64,000 bases of DNA from Salinimicrobium terrae DSM 17865 (GTDB lineage Bacteria > Bacteroidota > Bacteroidia > Flavobacteriales > Flavobacteriaceae): positions 62,001-126,000 of the forward strand of contig NZ_AUKI01000023.1 of NCBI RefSeq assembly GCF_000424665.1. Direction: 5' to 3'. The notes beneath the pieces are model-generated. The model was not told where the DNA came from, searched no databases, and worked only from the letters and a program-made list of their open reading frames with translations. Every line of letters starts with the position of its first letter. Positions within the stretch are counted from its first letter, which is position 1. Both the position numbers and the translations under genes were made by a program. This document shows, piece after piece, positions 8,071-16,708 of the stretch.

Positions 8071-10277
8071 TTAGTTAAAATTTTGGCAAGCCCTTCACTC
8101 ACCTCCAATAACCATTTAAGCCGGTCCATAAGTATTTGCACTTCCTGCAGCCTCTCCCTCACCCCTTCCTTTCCACTACTTTCATTCCTGTCAAGATCCA
8201 GCAATTCCCGGTATAGATTTTCATAGAAAATTTCTGCTTCACCAATTTCTTCTGAACGATCTTCTTTTAAAATGTCTTCGTTTTCTACGGAATTTAAAAG
8301 GTTTGCCTTGATAACTGAAACATAATTCACAAAATGATCTGAAGCTTTGGTAGTGGTGTGAGACCTAATAAAAATCCCCAGAGAAACGGAAGCCGAGAGA
8401 AATTCCTGGTTGAGGGAAACTATTCTGAAGGTTTTTCCCAGGTGTATTTTATCTGTTTTTGATTCCTGGGTCATACGTTGAAATGCGGCATTGAGATCTC
8501 CCATTGCCAGAAAAGCTTTTTTCCGGGCGAGCCGGTAAGAAGCGGGTAAGGAAGATTTATAGGTATAAAAGGCTTCAATCTCCTTTATAAAATCAAGGTT
8601 TGCTCTTAAACTTCCATCAATAAAATTTTTAATGGTTGTATATTCCCAGGTTGGCCAAAGGAATTTCGCACCAAGAAAAGCCAATCCTGCACCAACGAAA
8701 GTATCCAACACTCTATATTCAATCACCTCCAAAACATTGGGACGCAGGAGGCTATAGACAAAAATAACATTAAGAGTAATAAAAGCTGCTGCAGTTTTAT
8801 AATTGCGCTGTATCATGGAATGTGCCAGTACCAGACTTATTACTGCCAAAATTCCGTAGGCCACCTGGTTTCTTATAAGAAAGACCAGAGTTACAGCAAC
8901 AGCACCACCAATGAGGGTGCCATAAAGCCTTTGTTTAAATCTATCGCGGGTTAAGGCGTAACCGGGTCGCATGATTACCGCAATAGTTAACAAGATCCAG
9001 TAGGCATTTTGAACAGCAAAATATTCACCAACAAAATACCCCAGCACCATGACAACTGTTAATCTAATGGAATGTCTGAAAATAGGAGATTTAAGATCCA
9101 GGTTATCCTGAAGAGTTTTTAAACTATAATCTGGAGTTGTAAGCAATTTGGCAGCATCTTTCGACTTTAATTTTATTTTCTCATCCCCTTTCCATTCTCT
9201 CATTAACCTATAAACCGAAAGTACCTTTTGGTGTTGCTTTTCCTTAAAAGTGAGAAAATTCCGAAATACGAGAAGAACTTCTTCATCACCGGAACGATTT
9301 GCTACAGCTTCAAAGTCCTGAAATTTTTTCCAGACCTCCCGTCGTTTATCGTGTAAAGAATCTTCTTCAGCGCGGGAAAATTTGTGCCAGAATCCATGGC
9401 CAAAGATCCGCAGATGGGCGGCCAGTGCCATGTTCCAATCTTGTATTAATGCTATTTTGTCCTCATGAGATACAAATAGTTTACTCATTTTTGAAAAATC
9501 CACAGGATTGGCCATTCCCAATTCCAGAATATCAACCAGCTCAATAAATATGAGCAGTCTCTTCCTTACCATGCCCGATCTTCCAAATTTTTTCCTTCGG
9601 GTAATGACCATTTCCCTAATAATCTCATGTTTTTCATTAATAGTAGTCTGGAGGGAAAAAAGTTCTTTTTCAAGCTCTTTCCTGTTTTTAGATTTTAGAC
9701 TCATTAATCGGGAGCGTACCTCAAGGTACTCTGCGGTGAGTTCAAAGACTTCTCCCAAAAGATTATCGGTTTCTCTGCGACGCAACAAGTAATGGAACAA
9801 AAGGGTAAACAACAGGTACCACAATCCGCCCACTCCTATCCATAAGGCATGGATAACAACCCCTCCTTCCGCAGATACCTGGGCCATACTAAGCACTACT
9901 GCAAGTAATCCCGAAAATGAAATAAGAGATGCTCTAAAACCGAAAACTGAGATCATGGAATAGAGGAAGATTTGCAACACCAGCACGGGAATAAAAAACA
10001 TTGGATGTGCTAGAGTAAACCCGGTTATTATGGTTGCCAGCACAGCAATCACAATGGAAAAAGCCACTCCTACTACTCTGCGTTGCAGGCTTCCCGGCAC
10101 ATCGCTGGGTGAGGTAAGTAAAACACCTACTGCCATGGCAATTCCAATCTGTATTTCACCCAGTTGAGCTGTGACCAGCAGGGGGAGAATAGCTGCAACT
10201 GCAAAACGAATTCCCCGGGAGAATTCGGCCGTTTTCAAAAGTTTAAAAAAAGACTGCAGTTGCCGGTAAAGATTCAA
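8061..10277 (-). CDS. FUSC family membrane protein (YccS/YhfK-like)
   Basis: 738 residues. Two blocks of about six membrane helices occur at about 20-170 and about 395-530, each followed by a long cytoplasmic helical region. This is the architecture of the YccS/YhfK/AaeB group (FUSC, fusaric-acid-resistance-like) proposed to export aromatic acids or other small molecules. The start is a TTG at 10275-10277; a stop lies four codons upstream and no ATG is available, so a TTG start is the only sensible choice. A TAnnTTTG -7 box is 17 bases upstream. Substrate unknown. Confidence 0.85.
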   Translation of the reverse strand: MNLYRQLQSFFKLLKTAEFSRGIRFAVAAILPLLVTAQLGEIQIGIAMAVGVLLTSPSDVPGSLQRRVVGVAFSIVIAVLATIITGFTLAHPMFFIPVLVLQIFLYSMISVFGFRASLISFSGLLAVVLSMAQVSAEGGVVIHALWIGVGGLWYLLFTLLFHYLLRRRETDNLLGEVFELTAEYLEVRSRLMSLKSKNRKELEKELFSLQTTINEKHEIIREMVITRRKKFGRSGMVRKRLLIFIELVDILELGMANPVDFSKMSKLFVSHEDKIALIQDWNMALAAHLRIFGHGFWHKFSRAEEDSLHDKRREVWKKFQDFEAVANRSGDEEVLLVFRNFLTFKEKQHQKVLSVYRLMREWKGDEKIKLKSKDAAKLLTTPDYSLKTLQDNLDLKSPIFRHSIRLTVVMVLGYFVGEYFAVQNAYWILLTIAVIMRPGYALTRDRFKQRLYGTLIGGAVAVTLVFLIRNQVAYGILAVISLVLAHSMIQRNYKTAAAFITLNVIFVYSLLRPNVLEVIEYRVLDTFVGAGLAFLGAKFLWPTWEYTTIKNFIDGSLRANLDFIKEIEAFYTYKSSLPASYRLARKKAFLAMGDLNAAFQRMTQESKTDKIHLGKTFRIVSLNQEFLSASVSLGIFIRSHTTTKASDHFVNYVSVIKANLLNSVENEDILKEDRSEEIGEAEIFYENLYRELLDLDRNESSGKEGVRERLQEVQILMDRLKWLLEVSEGLAKILTKKA

Positions 10278-10294
10278 AGCAAGTTAGTTTCCTA

Positions 10295-10302
10295 CAAAAT
10301 TA
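10295..10302 (-). promoter_or_regulatory. -7 promoter element for the FUSC gene
   Basis: Minus strand TAATTTTG, exact TAnnTTTG, 17 bases before the TTG start. The position supports the TTG start. Confidence 0.45.
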
Positions 10303-10384
10303 CATGGCTTTGGCCGAGCATGAGCAGCATTACTTGAAAAAGTTAGACTGCAATAGGAATTTAACCTTTAATTAGTATCTCAGC

Positions 10385-10416
10385 TTTGGCTGTGCCCCGG
10401 GGGCGTTGTAATTTTA
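10385..10416 (+). promoter_or_regulatory. Bacteroidota-type promoter for the DJ-1/PfpI gene
   Basis: TTTG at 10385-10388, a 20-base spacer, then TAATTTTA at 10409-10416. It matches TTTG-N19/20-TAnnTTTG except for the last base. It lies 60 bases before the ATG at 10477. Confidence 0.5.
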
Positions 10417-10476
10417 AGATCGACCAAAAAGGCCTGTAAAAACACGCTTTTTTAATCATCAATAAATAAAATTACT

Positions 10477-11154
10477 ATGAAAATTTTAATGGTTCTTACG
10501 TCTCATGACAAACTGGGAGACACAGGTAAAAAAACAGGATTTTGGGTAGAAGAATTCGCAGCTCCTTATTATATACTTGCAGATGCAGGTGCTGAGATCA
10601 CGCTGGCTTCTCCCAAAGGGGGACAACCTCCTATTGATCCCTCGAGCACCACAGAAGATGCACAAACTGAAGCAACAAAACGGTTTGATAAAGACCAGGA
10701 ATTGCAAAAAAAATTGTCCTCGACAACGAAACTGGAAGATGTAGATGCTTCAAATTTTGATGGAGTGTTTTATCCCGGCGGGCATGGACCACTTTGGGAT
10801 TTGGCAAATAATTTGAAGTCTATCTCTCTCATTGAAGCCTTCAATCAACAAATGAAACCTATGGCCTTTGTTTGCCATGCGCCGGGGGTTTTGGCAAATG
10901 TGGAAGATCATAAAAAGCCTCTTGTTCGTGGAAAAGATGTTACAGGCTTCGCAAATTCCGAGGAAGAGGCGGTGGAGTTAACTAATGTCGTACCTTTTCT
11001 TGTAGAAGACAAGATGAACCAGTTAGGCGCCAATTACAGCAAGGGAGAAGACTGGAGTTCTTATGTCAAAGTAGATGGAAAACTTATTACAGGACAAAAT
11101 CCTGCTTCTTCAGAAAAAGCCGCCAGAGAACTGCTTCGCTTGTTACAAAAATGA
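10477..11154 (+). CDS. DJ-1/PfpI family protein (type 1 glutamine amidotransferase-like)
   Basis: 225 residues. Nucleophile-elbow Cys133 lies in FVCHAPG with a following His, as in the Hsp31/YhbO branch of the DJ-1/PfpI superfamily. The GGHGPLWD motif near 103-110 is typical of Hsp31-like glyoxalase III/chaperone proteins. The KTGFWVEEFAAPYYIL opening is also characteristic of this branch. It is expected to detoxify methylglyoxal or act as a stress chaperone in the cytoplasm; the sequence cannot separate these. The hydrolase gene follows 9 bases downstream, suggesting co-transcription. Confidence 0.88.
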   Translation: MKILMVLTSHDKLGDTGKKTGFWVEEFAAPYYILADAGAEITLASPKGGQPPIDPSSTTEDAQTEATKRFDKDQELQKKLSSTTKLEDVDASNFDGVFYPGGHGPLWDLANNLKSISLIEAFNQQMKPMAFVCHAPGVLANVEDHKKPLVRGKDVTGFANSEEEAVELTNVVPFLVEDKMNQLGANYSKGEDWSSYVKVDGKLITGQNPASSEKAARELLRLLQK

Positions 11155-11163
11155 TCCTTTGCT

Positions 11164-12072
11164 ATGGCTAAAAAAGAAAAATCTGTATCTGAAGTTATCA
11201 GGGACCATGAAGCTTCGGGAACTTACTTTGAAGTGGATGGAATAAAAACCTTTGCTCTTAAATACGGGCGTGGCGAGCCGGTGCTTTGTCTGCACGGGGT
11301 TCCCACTTCCTCTTTTTTGTACCGAAAGGTCTTGAGGTCTCTAGAAAAGAAAGGTTATAAAGGGGTGAGTATAGATATGCCGGGACTTGGGCTTAGTGAA
11401 CGTCCCGAGAATTTTGATTATTCCTTTTCTAACCTTGCAGATTTCCTTTACAAAGCAGCAAAAGCTTTAAAACTTAAAAAGTTTCATCTCGTAGTACATG
11501 ATGTAGGTGGACCTATTGGTTTTGCTCTCGCAGCAAGGCACGCTAACAGGATTATGTCTCTCACCATCCTAAACACATGGGTTGATGTTGTCAATTTTAA
11601 GAAACCAGTGGTTATGAGACCTTTTGAAAAAAGAGTTTTAGGCGAGGCGGAATTAAAAATGATGACCCATCTCACCTGGCCCGTAATGTTTAAACAAATG
11701 GGAGTTATCAATTCGTCCCGTATTAATATTTCTGAAATAAACGCGTATATCGACCTTTTGAAAAGAGAAGATAACGGGAAAGCTTTTCTGAAGATTATGA
11801 GAAGTTTTGATAGTTCTCCCGAATTTCGTAATTTATGTTATAAGGCGGTGCAGAGTAAAAAGTACCCGGTGCAGGCAATTTGGGGTGCCAATGATCCTGC
11901 TTTACAACTGGAAACCTATGGAGAGGAAGTAAAAAAGGTTGCAGGATTGAAAGAGATCCACACTTTAAGATCAAAACATTTCCTGCAAGAAGAGGCATGG
12001 CTTGGGATCGCAGATAAAATTGTGGATCTGGCCCAATCTGTTCATCTCAAAACAATAAAAAAGGAGGTCTAA
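11164..12072 (+). CDS. Alpha/beta hydrolase, haloalkane-dehalogenase-like
   Basis: 302 residues. The oxyanion-hole HGVPTSS is near residue 41. The nucleophile elbow is HDVGG, with Asp113 as nucleophile (not Ser), which places it in the haloalkane dehalogenase/epoxide hydrolase side of the fold. The distal His is in SKHFLQEE, near 272. Substrate unknown; an Asp nucleophile alone does not prove dehalogenase activity. It lies 9 bases after the DJ-1 gene in the same direction. The stop codon is embedded in an intrinsic terminator. Confidence 0.83.
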   Translation: MAKKEKSVSEVIRDHEASGTYFEVDGIKTFALKYGRGEPVLCLHGVPTSSFLYRKVLRSLEKKGYKGVSIDMPGLGLSERPENFDYSFSNLADFLYKAAKALKLKKFHLVVHDVGGPIGFALAARHANRIMSLTILNTWVDVVNFKKPVVMRPFEKRVLGEAELKMMTHLTWPVMFKQMGVINSSRINISEINAYIDLLKREDNGKAFLKIMRSFDSSPEFRNLCYKAVQSKKYPVQAIWGANDPALQLETYGEEVKKVAGLKEIHTLRSKHFLQEEAWLGIADKIVDLAQSVHLKTIKKEV

Positions 12073-12085
12073 AAACCTCCTTTTT
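12057..12085. terminator. Bidirectional intrinsic terminator
   Basis: Stem AGGAGGT/ACCTCCT (12062-12068, 12075-12081) extended by A-run/T-run pairing. The hydrolase stop codon (12070-12072) sits in the loop. The convergent SDR gene ends at 12104, so the hairpin can serve both. Confidence 0.8.
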
Positions 12086-12103
12086 GAATCCTATATAAGC
12101 TCA

Positions 12104-12823
12104 TTATTTTTTAGGTGGCTTAGTTGGCCTTATTTCAATCTTACTGGGTAGTGCCCTTTGATTCATTTTTAAAAGATCTACGACCAGTTCTCCTATATCT
12201 TCTTTCTGAATTTTCCATGCATCTTCATCTCCCGGGCTGTGATCATTAAAATGAGTGGCAACAGAACCCGGCATGATCGTAGTTACTTTTATATCGTAAT
12301 TCCGAAGATCAAGCATGGCTGCCTGTGTAAAACCTGTTACTCCAAATTTGCTCGCATTATAGGCAGAACCACCGGCAAAGAAATTTGTACCTGCAAGACT
12401 TGAAATAGTGAAAATATAACCTTTACTTTTTTTAAGTTGAGGAATAGATGCTTTTAGACTGTAGAAAACACCGGTTAAATTGGTGTCTATGGTTTGCTGC
12501 CATTGTTCGGGAGTAAGATCTTCAATGGATCCAAAATGTCCTACTCCGGCATTGGCAACAACTACATCGAGCTGCCCCCATTTATCTATTAGCTGTTTTA
12601 TAGCAGCTTGCTGACTCTCAAAATTACGTACATCGGCTTCCATGCCTATTACTTCGCCTTTTCCATTTTTAGTGATTTCTTTTGCAGCTTTTTCAGCTTC
12701 TTCACGGTGACGGCTTGTAATTCCTACTCTCACTCCCATGGAAGAAAGAGCCGCCGCAACACCATACCCAATTCCTTTGCTTCCGCCTGTAACGAAAGCT
12801 ACTTTATTCTCTAAATTCTTCAT
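12104..12823 (-). CDS. Short-chain dehydrogenase/reductase (SDR)
   Basis: 239 residues. The Rossmann nucleotide-binding motif TGGSKGIGYG is at 12-21, NAGVG near 90, and the catalytic triad Ser plus YxxxK appears as SSLAG...AYNASK near 152-157. It is a classical SDR NAD(P)H oxidoreductase. The closest names would be 3-ketoacyl-ACP reductase-like or 3-oxoacyl reductase, but the substrate is not determined and FabG is encoded elsewhere in this window. It is convergent with the hydrolase. Confidence 0.87.
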   Translation of the reverse strand: MKNLENKVAFVTGGSKGIGYGVAAALSSMGVRVGITSRHREEAEKAAKEITKNGKGEVIGMEADVRNFESQQAAIKQLIDKWGQLDVVVANAGVGHFGSIEDLTPEQWQQTIDTNLTGVFYSLKASIPQLKKSKGYIFTISSLAGTNFFAGGSAYNASKFGVTGFTQAAMLDLRNYDIKVTTIMPGSVATHFNDHSPGDEDAWKIQKEDIGELVVDLLKMNQRALPSKIEIRPTKPPKK

Positions 12824-12987
12824 ATTACTTGATTTTTCAGCTTAAAGCTACCAAATATCTGGTGCTAATGAGGGTTGATGTATTTTAAGACTTTGTTAAT
12901 TCTTCAGAATTTACTTAGTCTGAAAAATTTTAACTTCTGAGACTAAAATCTTTAAACTTGCTAACATGAATTACAAAGAGAATCAAT

Positions 12988-12995
12988 TATCTTTG
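12988..12995 (+). promoter_or_regulatory. -7 promoter element TATCTTTG upstream of the 13071 gene
   Basis: Exact TAnnTTTG on the plus strand, 76 bases before the proposed TTG start, followed by CA as is common at Bacteroidota start sites. It implies a 5' leader of roughly 70 bases. No fitting -33 TTG is at the usual spacing (one at 12958 is 27 bases away). Confidence 0.4.
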
Positions 12996-13070
12996 CACAC
13001 CTTCCGAAGGGAGCTAAAAATGAGGCTTTTCAGGAATATTTAGTTTAATCTTTATAAAATACTTTACACG

Positions 13071-13448
13071 TTGGAAAATCCTAAGGCACAAAAACTTCTG
13101 AATAAAATACAGCGCGACCTAATGCGCAATGGCATTATCATCAATACCATTGTTCAAGATTTAAAGGAGTTAAGGCCGTACGCCGTAGAAGAAAATAGTC
13201 CCTTACTTGCTAAAGTAATAAGGCTTACCTATGAGCATATTGAAAATTACCAGACTTTCGATATCCCAATTCCGGAAGATGAACCGATTGAAGGTTTTGA
13301 AGAAGAAACCGAAAACAATTCTGATTTTGACCCGGTTGAAAGTCTTGATTATCTTCTTTCACTTATGGCCGAGGCAAAAAATAAGATCAATGCGATTGAA
13401 CTTAGAGAATACAGCAACCAGCTAATGGCTTACGCCGAAGAGAATTAA
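13071..13448 (+). CDS. Conserved hypothetical protein (flavobacterial), TTG start
   Basis: 125 residues, soluble, acidic and predominantly helical (MENPKAQKLLNKIQRDLMRNG...). The reading frame is blocked by a TAG ten codons upstream and no ATG exists near the beginning of the conserved-looking N-terminus, so TTG at 13071 is the likely start. It may be co-transcribed with the membrane protein starting about 60 bases downstream. No catalytic motif was found and no function can be assigned. Confidence 0.68.
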   Translation: MENPKAQKLLNKIQRDLMRNGIIINTIVQDLKELRPYAVEENSPLLAKVIRLTYEHIENYQTFDIPIPEDEPIEGFEEETENNSDFDPVESLDYLLSLMAEAKNKINAIELREYSNQLMAYAEEN

Positions 13449-13506
13449 AAAATTTTGTTTTGTAGAAGTGGCTCAATAATTGAATGTAATATTGAAAAGC
13501 TTTTTA

Positions 13507-14148
13507 ATGAAGGAAACAAAAATGAAAAAGAAAAATGTTGCCGTCTTGAATAAAAAACCCCGCTGGAAGTTACTTCACCAATACTATAGTTACACAGGAT
13601 TCTACAAGTTTGTAGGCCGAAGTCTAAAAAAGGCGATTTTACCGGTAATTCTTTTTCTTGCAGCCTTATTTGCCATTAATGAATATGTGGTGAATATTAA
13701 CAGCATCCTGGTCACTGTGACCGAAACTTATTCTCCAATTGGAATCCTGGCGGTGTTTCTAGCCTCAGAATCAATTTTTCTTGGTTTGGTACCACCCGAA
13801 CTTTTTATTGCATGGTCCGGAAAATCTGCTATGCCTTTACTTAACCTTAGTTTCCTGGCATTGGCTTCTTACATTGGAGGGATAATTTCTTATTGGATAG
13901 GCAAAGCCATTACACAAATCCCCGCCGTACATGAGGCGATGGAAACAAAAATGTCCAAACATATTAAGAATACGGAGAAATGGGGAGGGTTTCTTATTGT
14001 TGTTGGTGCACTCCTTCCAATTCCTTTTGCTATTACAAGTGTGGCGGCAGGTATAATCAACTACAAGTTTAGATACTATTTGCTTTTTGGCCTTCTTAGA
14101 TTTATAAGGTTCTATGGCTATGCCCTGGTAATTTTTAATATCGTATAA
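13507..14148 (+). CDS. VTT/DedA-like membrane protein (YqaA-type)
   Basis: About 213 residues. A basic N-terminal region (MKETKMKKKN) is followed by about five membrane helices. The core contains FLASESIFLGLVPPELFI, then a glycine-rich re-entrant segment and GALLPIPFAITSVAAGI, reminiscent of the VTT (SNARE-associated, DedA/YqaA) scramblase-like family. ATGs occur at 13507 and 13522 and the frame opens at a TTG at 13480; I take 13507. The terminator at 14184-14224 follows. Some related flavobacterial entries are mislabelled as short-chain dehydrogenases; no such motif is present. Confidence 0.72.
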   Translation: MKETKMKKKNVAVLNKKPRWKLLHQYYSYTGFYKFVGRSLKKAILPVILFLAALFAINEYVVNINSILVTVTETYSPIGILAVFLASESIFLGLVPPELFIAWSGKSAMPLLNLSFLALASYIGGIISYWIGKAITQIPAVHEAMETKMSKHIKNTEKWGGFLIVVGALLPIPFAITSVAAGIINYKFRYYLLFGLLRFIRFYGYALVIFNIV

Positions 14149-14183
14149 AAATTGTAAGAAACAATCCTTAATAATTCCTCTTG

Positions 14184-14224
14184 AAATCCCGTATTTTTGA
14201 AAGACCTTAAATACGGGATTTTTT
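14184..14224 (+). terminator. Terminator hairpin of the VTT-like gene, overlapping the CDF promoter
   Basis: Perfect 13-bp stem (14184-14196 with 14209-14221), a 12-base loop, then a T run to 14224. The CDF exporter start codon begins at 14225. A TATTTTTG -7 box lies at 14192-14199, partly in the left arm and partly in the loop, so a transcript from it would start past the left arm and would not form this hairpin. Confidence 0.78.
14192..14199 (+). promoter_or_regulatory. -7 promoter element nested in the terminator hairpin, for the CDF gene
   Basis: TATTTTTG (exact TAnnTTTG) 25 bases before the CDF ATG. It spans the end of the left stem arm and the loop of the upstream terminator. See the separate finding. 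Confidence 0.45.
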
Positions 14225-15097
14225 ATGGGCCACGATCATGACCACGGAGCCGGCAAGAACCTGAAACTTGCTTTTTTTCTAAATGCTGCCTTTACCATTT
14301 TCGAAATCATTGGCGGGTTGTATGTTAATAGTGTGGCTATAATCTCAGACGCTGTACATGACCTTGGAGACACTCTTTCTCTTGGTACTTCCTGGTACCT
14401 GCAGAACAAATCAAGGCAAGCCGGTAATAATAAATTCAGTTTTGGTTATAAGCGGTTCTCTCTCCTTGGAGCCCTAATTAATAGCCTGGTACTTATTGCT
14501 GGTTCTGTGTATGTGATAACCGAAGCTATAAGTCGTCTTATAGAACCGGAATATTCTGATGCCGGAGGAATGCTCCTTTTTGCCATTGTAGGGGTTGCGG
14601 TTAATGGTTTTGCAGCCTATAAACTTTCCAGCGGCACTTCTATGAATGAAAAAGTAGTTTCGTGGCATCTTTTAGAAGATGTTCTGGGATGGGTAGCTGT
14701 ACTAATTGTGGCTATAGTCCTGCATTTCTACAACAGTCCATATCTTGACCCTGCTCTTTCCCTAATAATTACTCTTTACATCCTTTTTAATGTTTTCAAA
14801 CGACTTAAAGAAACAATGTTTATTTTCCTACAGGGAGTACCAAAGGAAATTGATTTACAAGAAATAGAAGAAAAATTGCGATCCATTCCTCATGTAGCTT
14901 CCCTGCACCATATGCACGTGTGGTCGATGGAAGGAACAGACCATGTTTTTACAACTCATATCAAATTGGAAAACATAAGACAATTCGAACAGCTGCTAAG
15001 TGTAAAGCGGGCTGTAAAAGATGTACTTCAGGATTATAATTTTGATCACTACACAATTGAAACCGAACTGGATGAAGAGTCTTGCGATCTTCTCTAG
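14225..15097 (+). CDS. Cation diffusion facilitator (CDF) metal exporter, CzcD/ZitB type
   Basis: 290 residues with six membrane helices. The His-rich N-terminus MGHDHDHG is followed by TM2 carrying the metal site HDLGD (x-x-x-D), as in zinc CDF transporters, and a paired site HLLEDVLGW in TM5. The C-terminal cytoplasmic domain has HHMHVWSMEG and ends in acidic EESCD. It likely exports Zn(II), possibly Cd/Co, from the cytoplasm in exchange for protons. Its start codon abuts the terminator of the upstream gene. It is convergent with the DEAD-box helicase, whose stop is one base away. Confidence 0.9.
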   Translation: MGHDHDHGAGKNLKLAFFLNAAFTIFEIIGGLYVNSVAIISDAVHDLGDTLSLGTSWYLQNKSRQAGNNKFSFGYKRFSLLGALINSLVLIAGSVYVITEAISRLIEPEYSDAGGMLLFAIVGVAVNGFAAYKLSSGTSMNEKVVSWHLLEDVLGWVAVLIVAIVLHFYNSPYLDPALSLIITLYILFNVFKRLKETMFIFLQGVPKEIDLQEIEEKLRSIPHVASLHHMHVWSMEGTDHVFTTHIKLENIRQFEQLLSVKRAVKDVLQDYNFDHYTIETELDEESCDLL

Positions 15098-16210
15098 TTA
15101 CCGTATCTGAATAAACTTAATATTTAATTCTCTCTCTAACTGGCGCAATTTTTTGAGTTCGTATTGGTTTACAAGAGCTAAAGACAAACCTGTATTACCG
15201 GCTCTTGCTGTACGGCCGCTGCGGTGAGTGTAGTATTCTGTTTGATCCGGTAACTGGTAATGAACTACAAATGCAAGATTTGCTACATCAATCCCCCTCG
15301 CGGCTACATCTGTAGAAACCAACAATCGCAAATTGTCACCTTTAAATGCCCTCATCACCTTATCCCGGTCCTTTTGAAGCATATCGCCTTCCAGCAATCC
15401 TACCTCATGATTCTTTGCTGCCAGTTGTTTAACCAAAATTCTTGCCGCCGATTTTGTTCTTGTAAAGATGATCCCCCTCTTTTTGCCCTGGCTTTTTAGA
15501 AAATATGCCAGGGTATCCAGTTTACTATTATCATCTCCTGCCACGAATTGATGTTCAATTGCAGTATTTACCGCATCCTGTTTATCAATGGCTACACGAC
15601 GCGCCCCTTTGTTCACATACTTACTTATGATCTCGTTAAGTTCCTGTGGAATTGTTGCAGAAAACAACCACACATTTCTCTCTTTGGAATCTGTAACTTC
15701 AAGGATTCTCGTAAGATCATTTTTGAAGCCCATGCTCAGCATTTCATCTGCCTCATCAAGTACAAGAGTTTTTATTTTACGAATATCTATAGCCTTACGA
15801 TTAATAAGGTCTATTAACCTTCCGGGAGTAGCAACCACGATCTGCGTTGGCCGGTTTAGTCGGGCAATCTGGATATCAATTTTTTCTCCTCCATAAACTG
15901 CTTCCGTAAAAACCTTTTCTGAATATTTGGTGAATTTAAAGAGCTGTCGGGCTATTTGTTGACCTAGTTCCCGGGTGGGAGACAGAATCAAAGCCTGAAC
16001 GTGATCTTTTGCAGGGTCTATTTGGGCAAGAATAGGTAGTCCAAAGGCTGCTGTTTTTCCAGTACCGGTCTGTGCCTGTCCAACAAAATCAACTTCTCCT
16101 TCTGTAAGAATTGGAATAGCAGCCTCCTGTATTTTAGTTGGTGTGACAATCCCTATTTCATTCAACCCTTTGATGATGTCATCCGACACTCCCAGTTCTT
16201 TAAAAGTCAT
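15098..16210 (-). CDS. DEAD-box RNA helicase
   Basis: 370 residues with a complete set of DEAD-box motifs: Q motif near 20, AQTGTGKT (Walker A), PTRELGQQ, TPGRL, DEAD, SAT, RGID and HRSGRTARAG. It is a minimal two-domain helicase without the long C-terminal extension found in DeaD/CsdA-like proteins, close in size to RhlE/CshA core enzymes. It probably takes part in RNA remodelling, ribosome assembly or mRNA decay. No partner gene is adjacent. Confidence 0.92.
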   Translation of the reverse strand: MTFKELGVSDDIIKGLNEIGIVTPTKIQEAAIPILTEGEVDFVGQAQTGTGKTAAFGLPILAQIDPAKDHVQALILSPTRELGQQIARQLFKFTKYSEKVFTEAVYGGEKIDIQIARLNRPTQIVVATPGRLIDLINRKAIDIRKIKTLVLDEADEMLSMGFKNDLTRILEVTDSKERNVWLFSATIPQELNEIISKYVNKGARRVAIDKQDAVNTAIEHQFVAGDDNSKLDTLAYFLKSQGKKRGIIFTRTKSAARILVKQLAAKNHEVGLLEGDMLQKDRDKVMRAFKGDNLRLLVSTDVAARGIDVANLAFVVHYQLPDQTEYYTHRSGRTARAGNTGLSLALVNQYELKKLRQLERELNIKFIQIR

Positions 16211-16419
16211 TGCTTTAATTTTTTGCGAAGATAGTTTATTCTTAACAGAAATATTTTTCTGGAGATTTGAAAGAAATAGATCGGTGGCTCCTTTAAGTCA
16301 TTATTATCATCTTAAGAGATTAATAATATGGCTGTTAAATTGAAGCTAAACCATTCATATCTAAATGAATTATAATATATAATTATTAATTTGGTAGTAT
16401 AACCGATAAAATAAGAAAC

Positions 16420-16563
16420 ATGCTGACTATCATATTAAATATCCTATTACCACCTGTAGCCGTTTATCTTAACCATGGAGTAGGAACGACCCTTTTGATA
16501 AGCATCATCCTAACTTTAATTGGTTGGTTACCCGGAGTAATTCACGCATTTATAGTAAATTAA
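16420..16563 (+). CDS. YqaE/Pmp3 family small membrane peptide
   Basis: A 47-residue protein with two membrane helices separated by a Gly/Asn turn: MLTIILNILLPPVAVYL, then NHGVGTTLL, then IILTLIGWLPGVIHAFIV. LLPPVAVYL and GWLPGVIHA are the hallmark motifs of the Pmp3/YqaE (UPF0057) family, linked to osmotic and stress adaptation of the membrane. It stands alone between divergent and convergent neighbours. The downstream hairpin element at 16572-16692 provides a terminator-like end. Confidence 0.88.
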   Translation: MLTIILNILLPPVAVYLNHGVGTTLLISIILTLIGWLPGVIHAFIVN

Positions 16564-16571
16564 AAAAATAA

Positions 16572-16692
16572 AAACTGTCTAAGATGTAAATCCCTTTATG
16601 ATTTCAATGTGAGAGATTGGGATCAAAAACCTTCCCTTTTGAAGGTTCCAAAAAGTTTGAATTAGCCTTTAAGCTTATATTTTAGACAGTTT
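16572..16692. repeat. Inverted-repeat element with internal hairpins (MITE-like or structured RNA)
   Basis: The outer arms (16572-16589 and 16675-16692) pair over 18 bases, with G-U only at two positions. Inside are ATCCC...GGGAT and AACCTTC...GAAGGTT hairpins, giving a three-way junction layout. It is followed by a T-rich run on the plus strand. It sits between the YqaE gene and the convergent galE and may double as terminator. See findings. Confidence 0.6.
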
Positions 16693-16708
16693 CTTTTTTG
16701 TTTTATAT

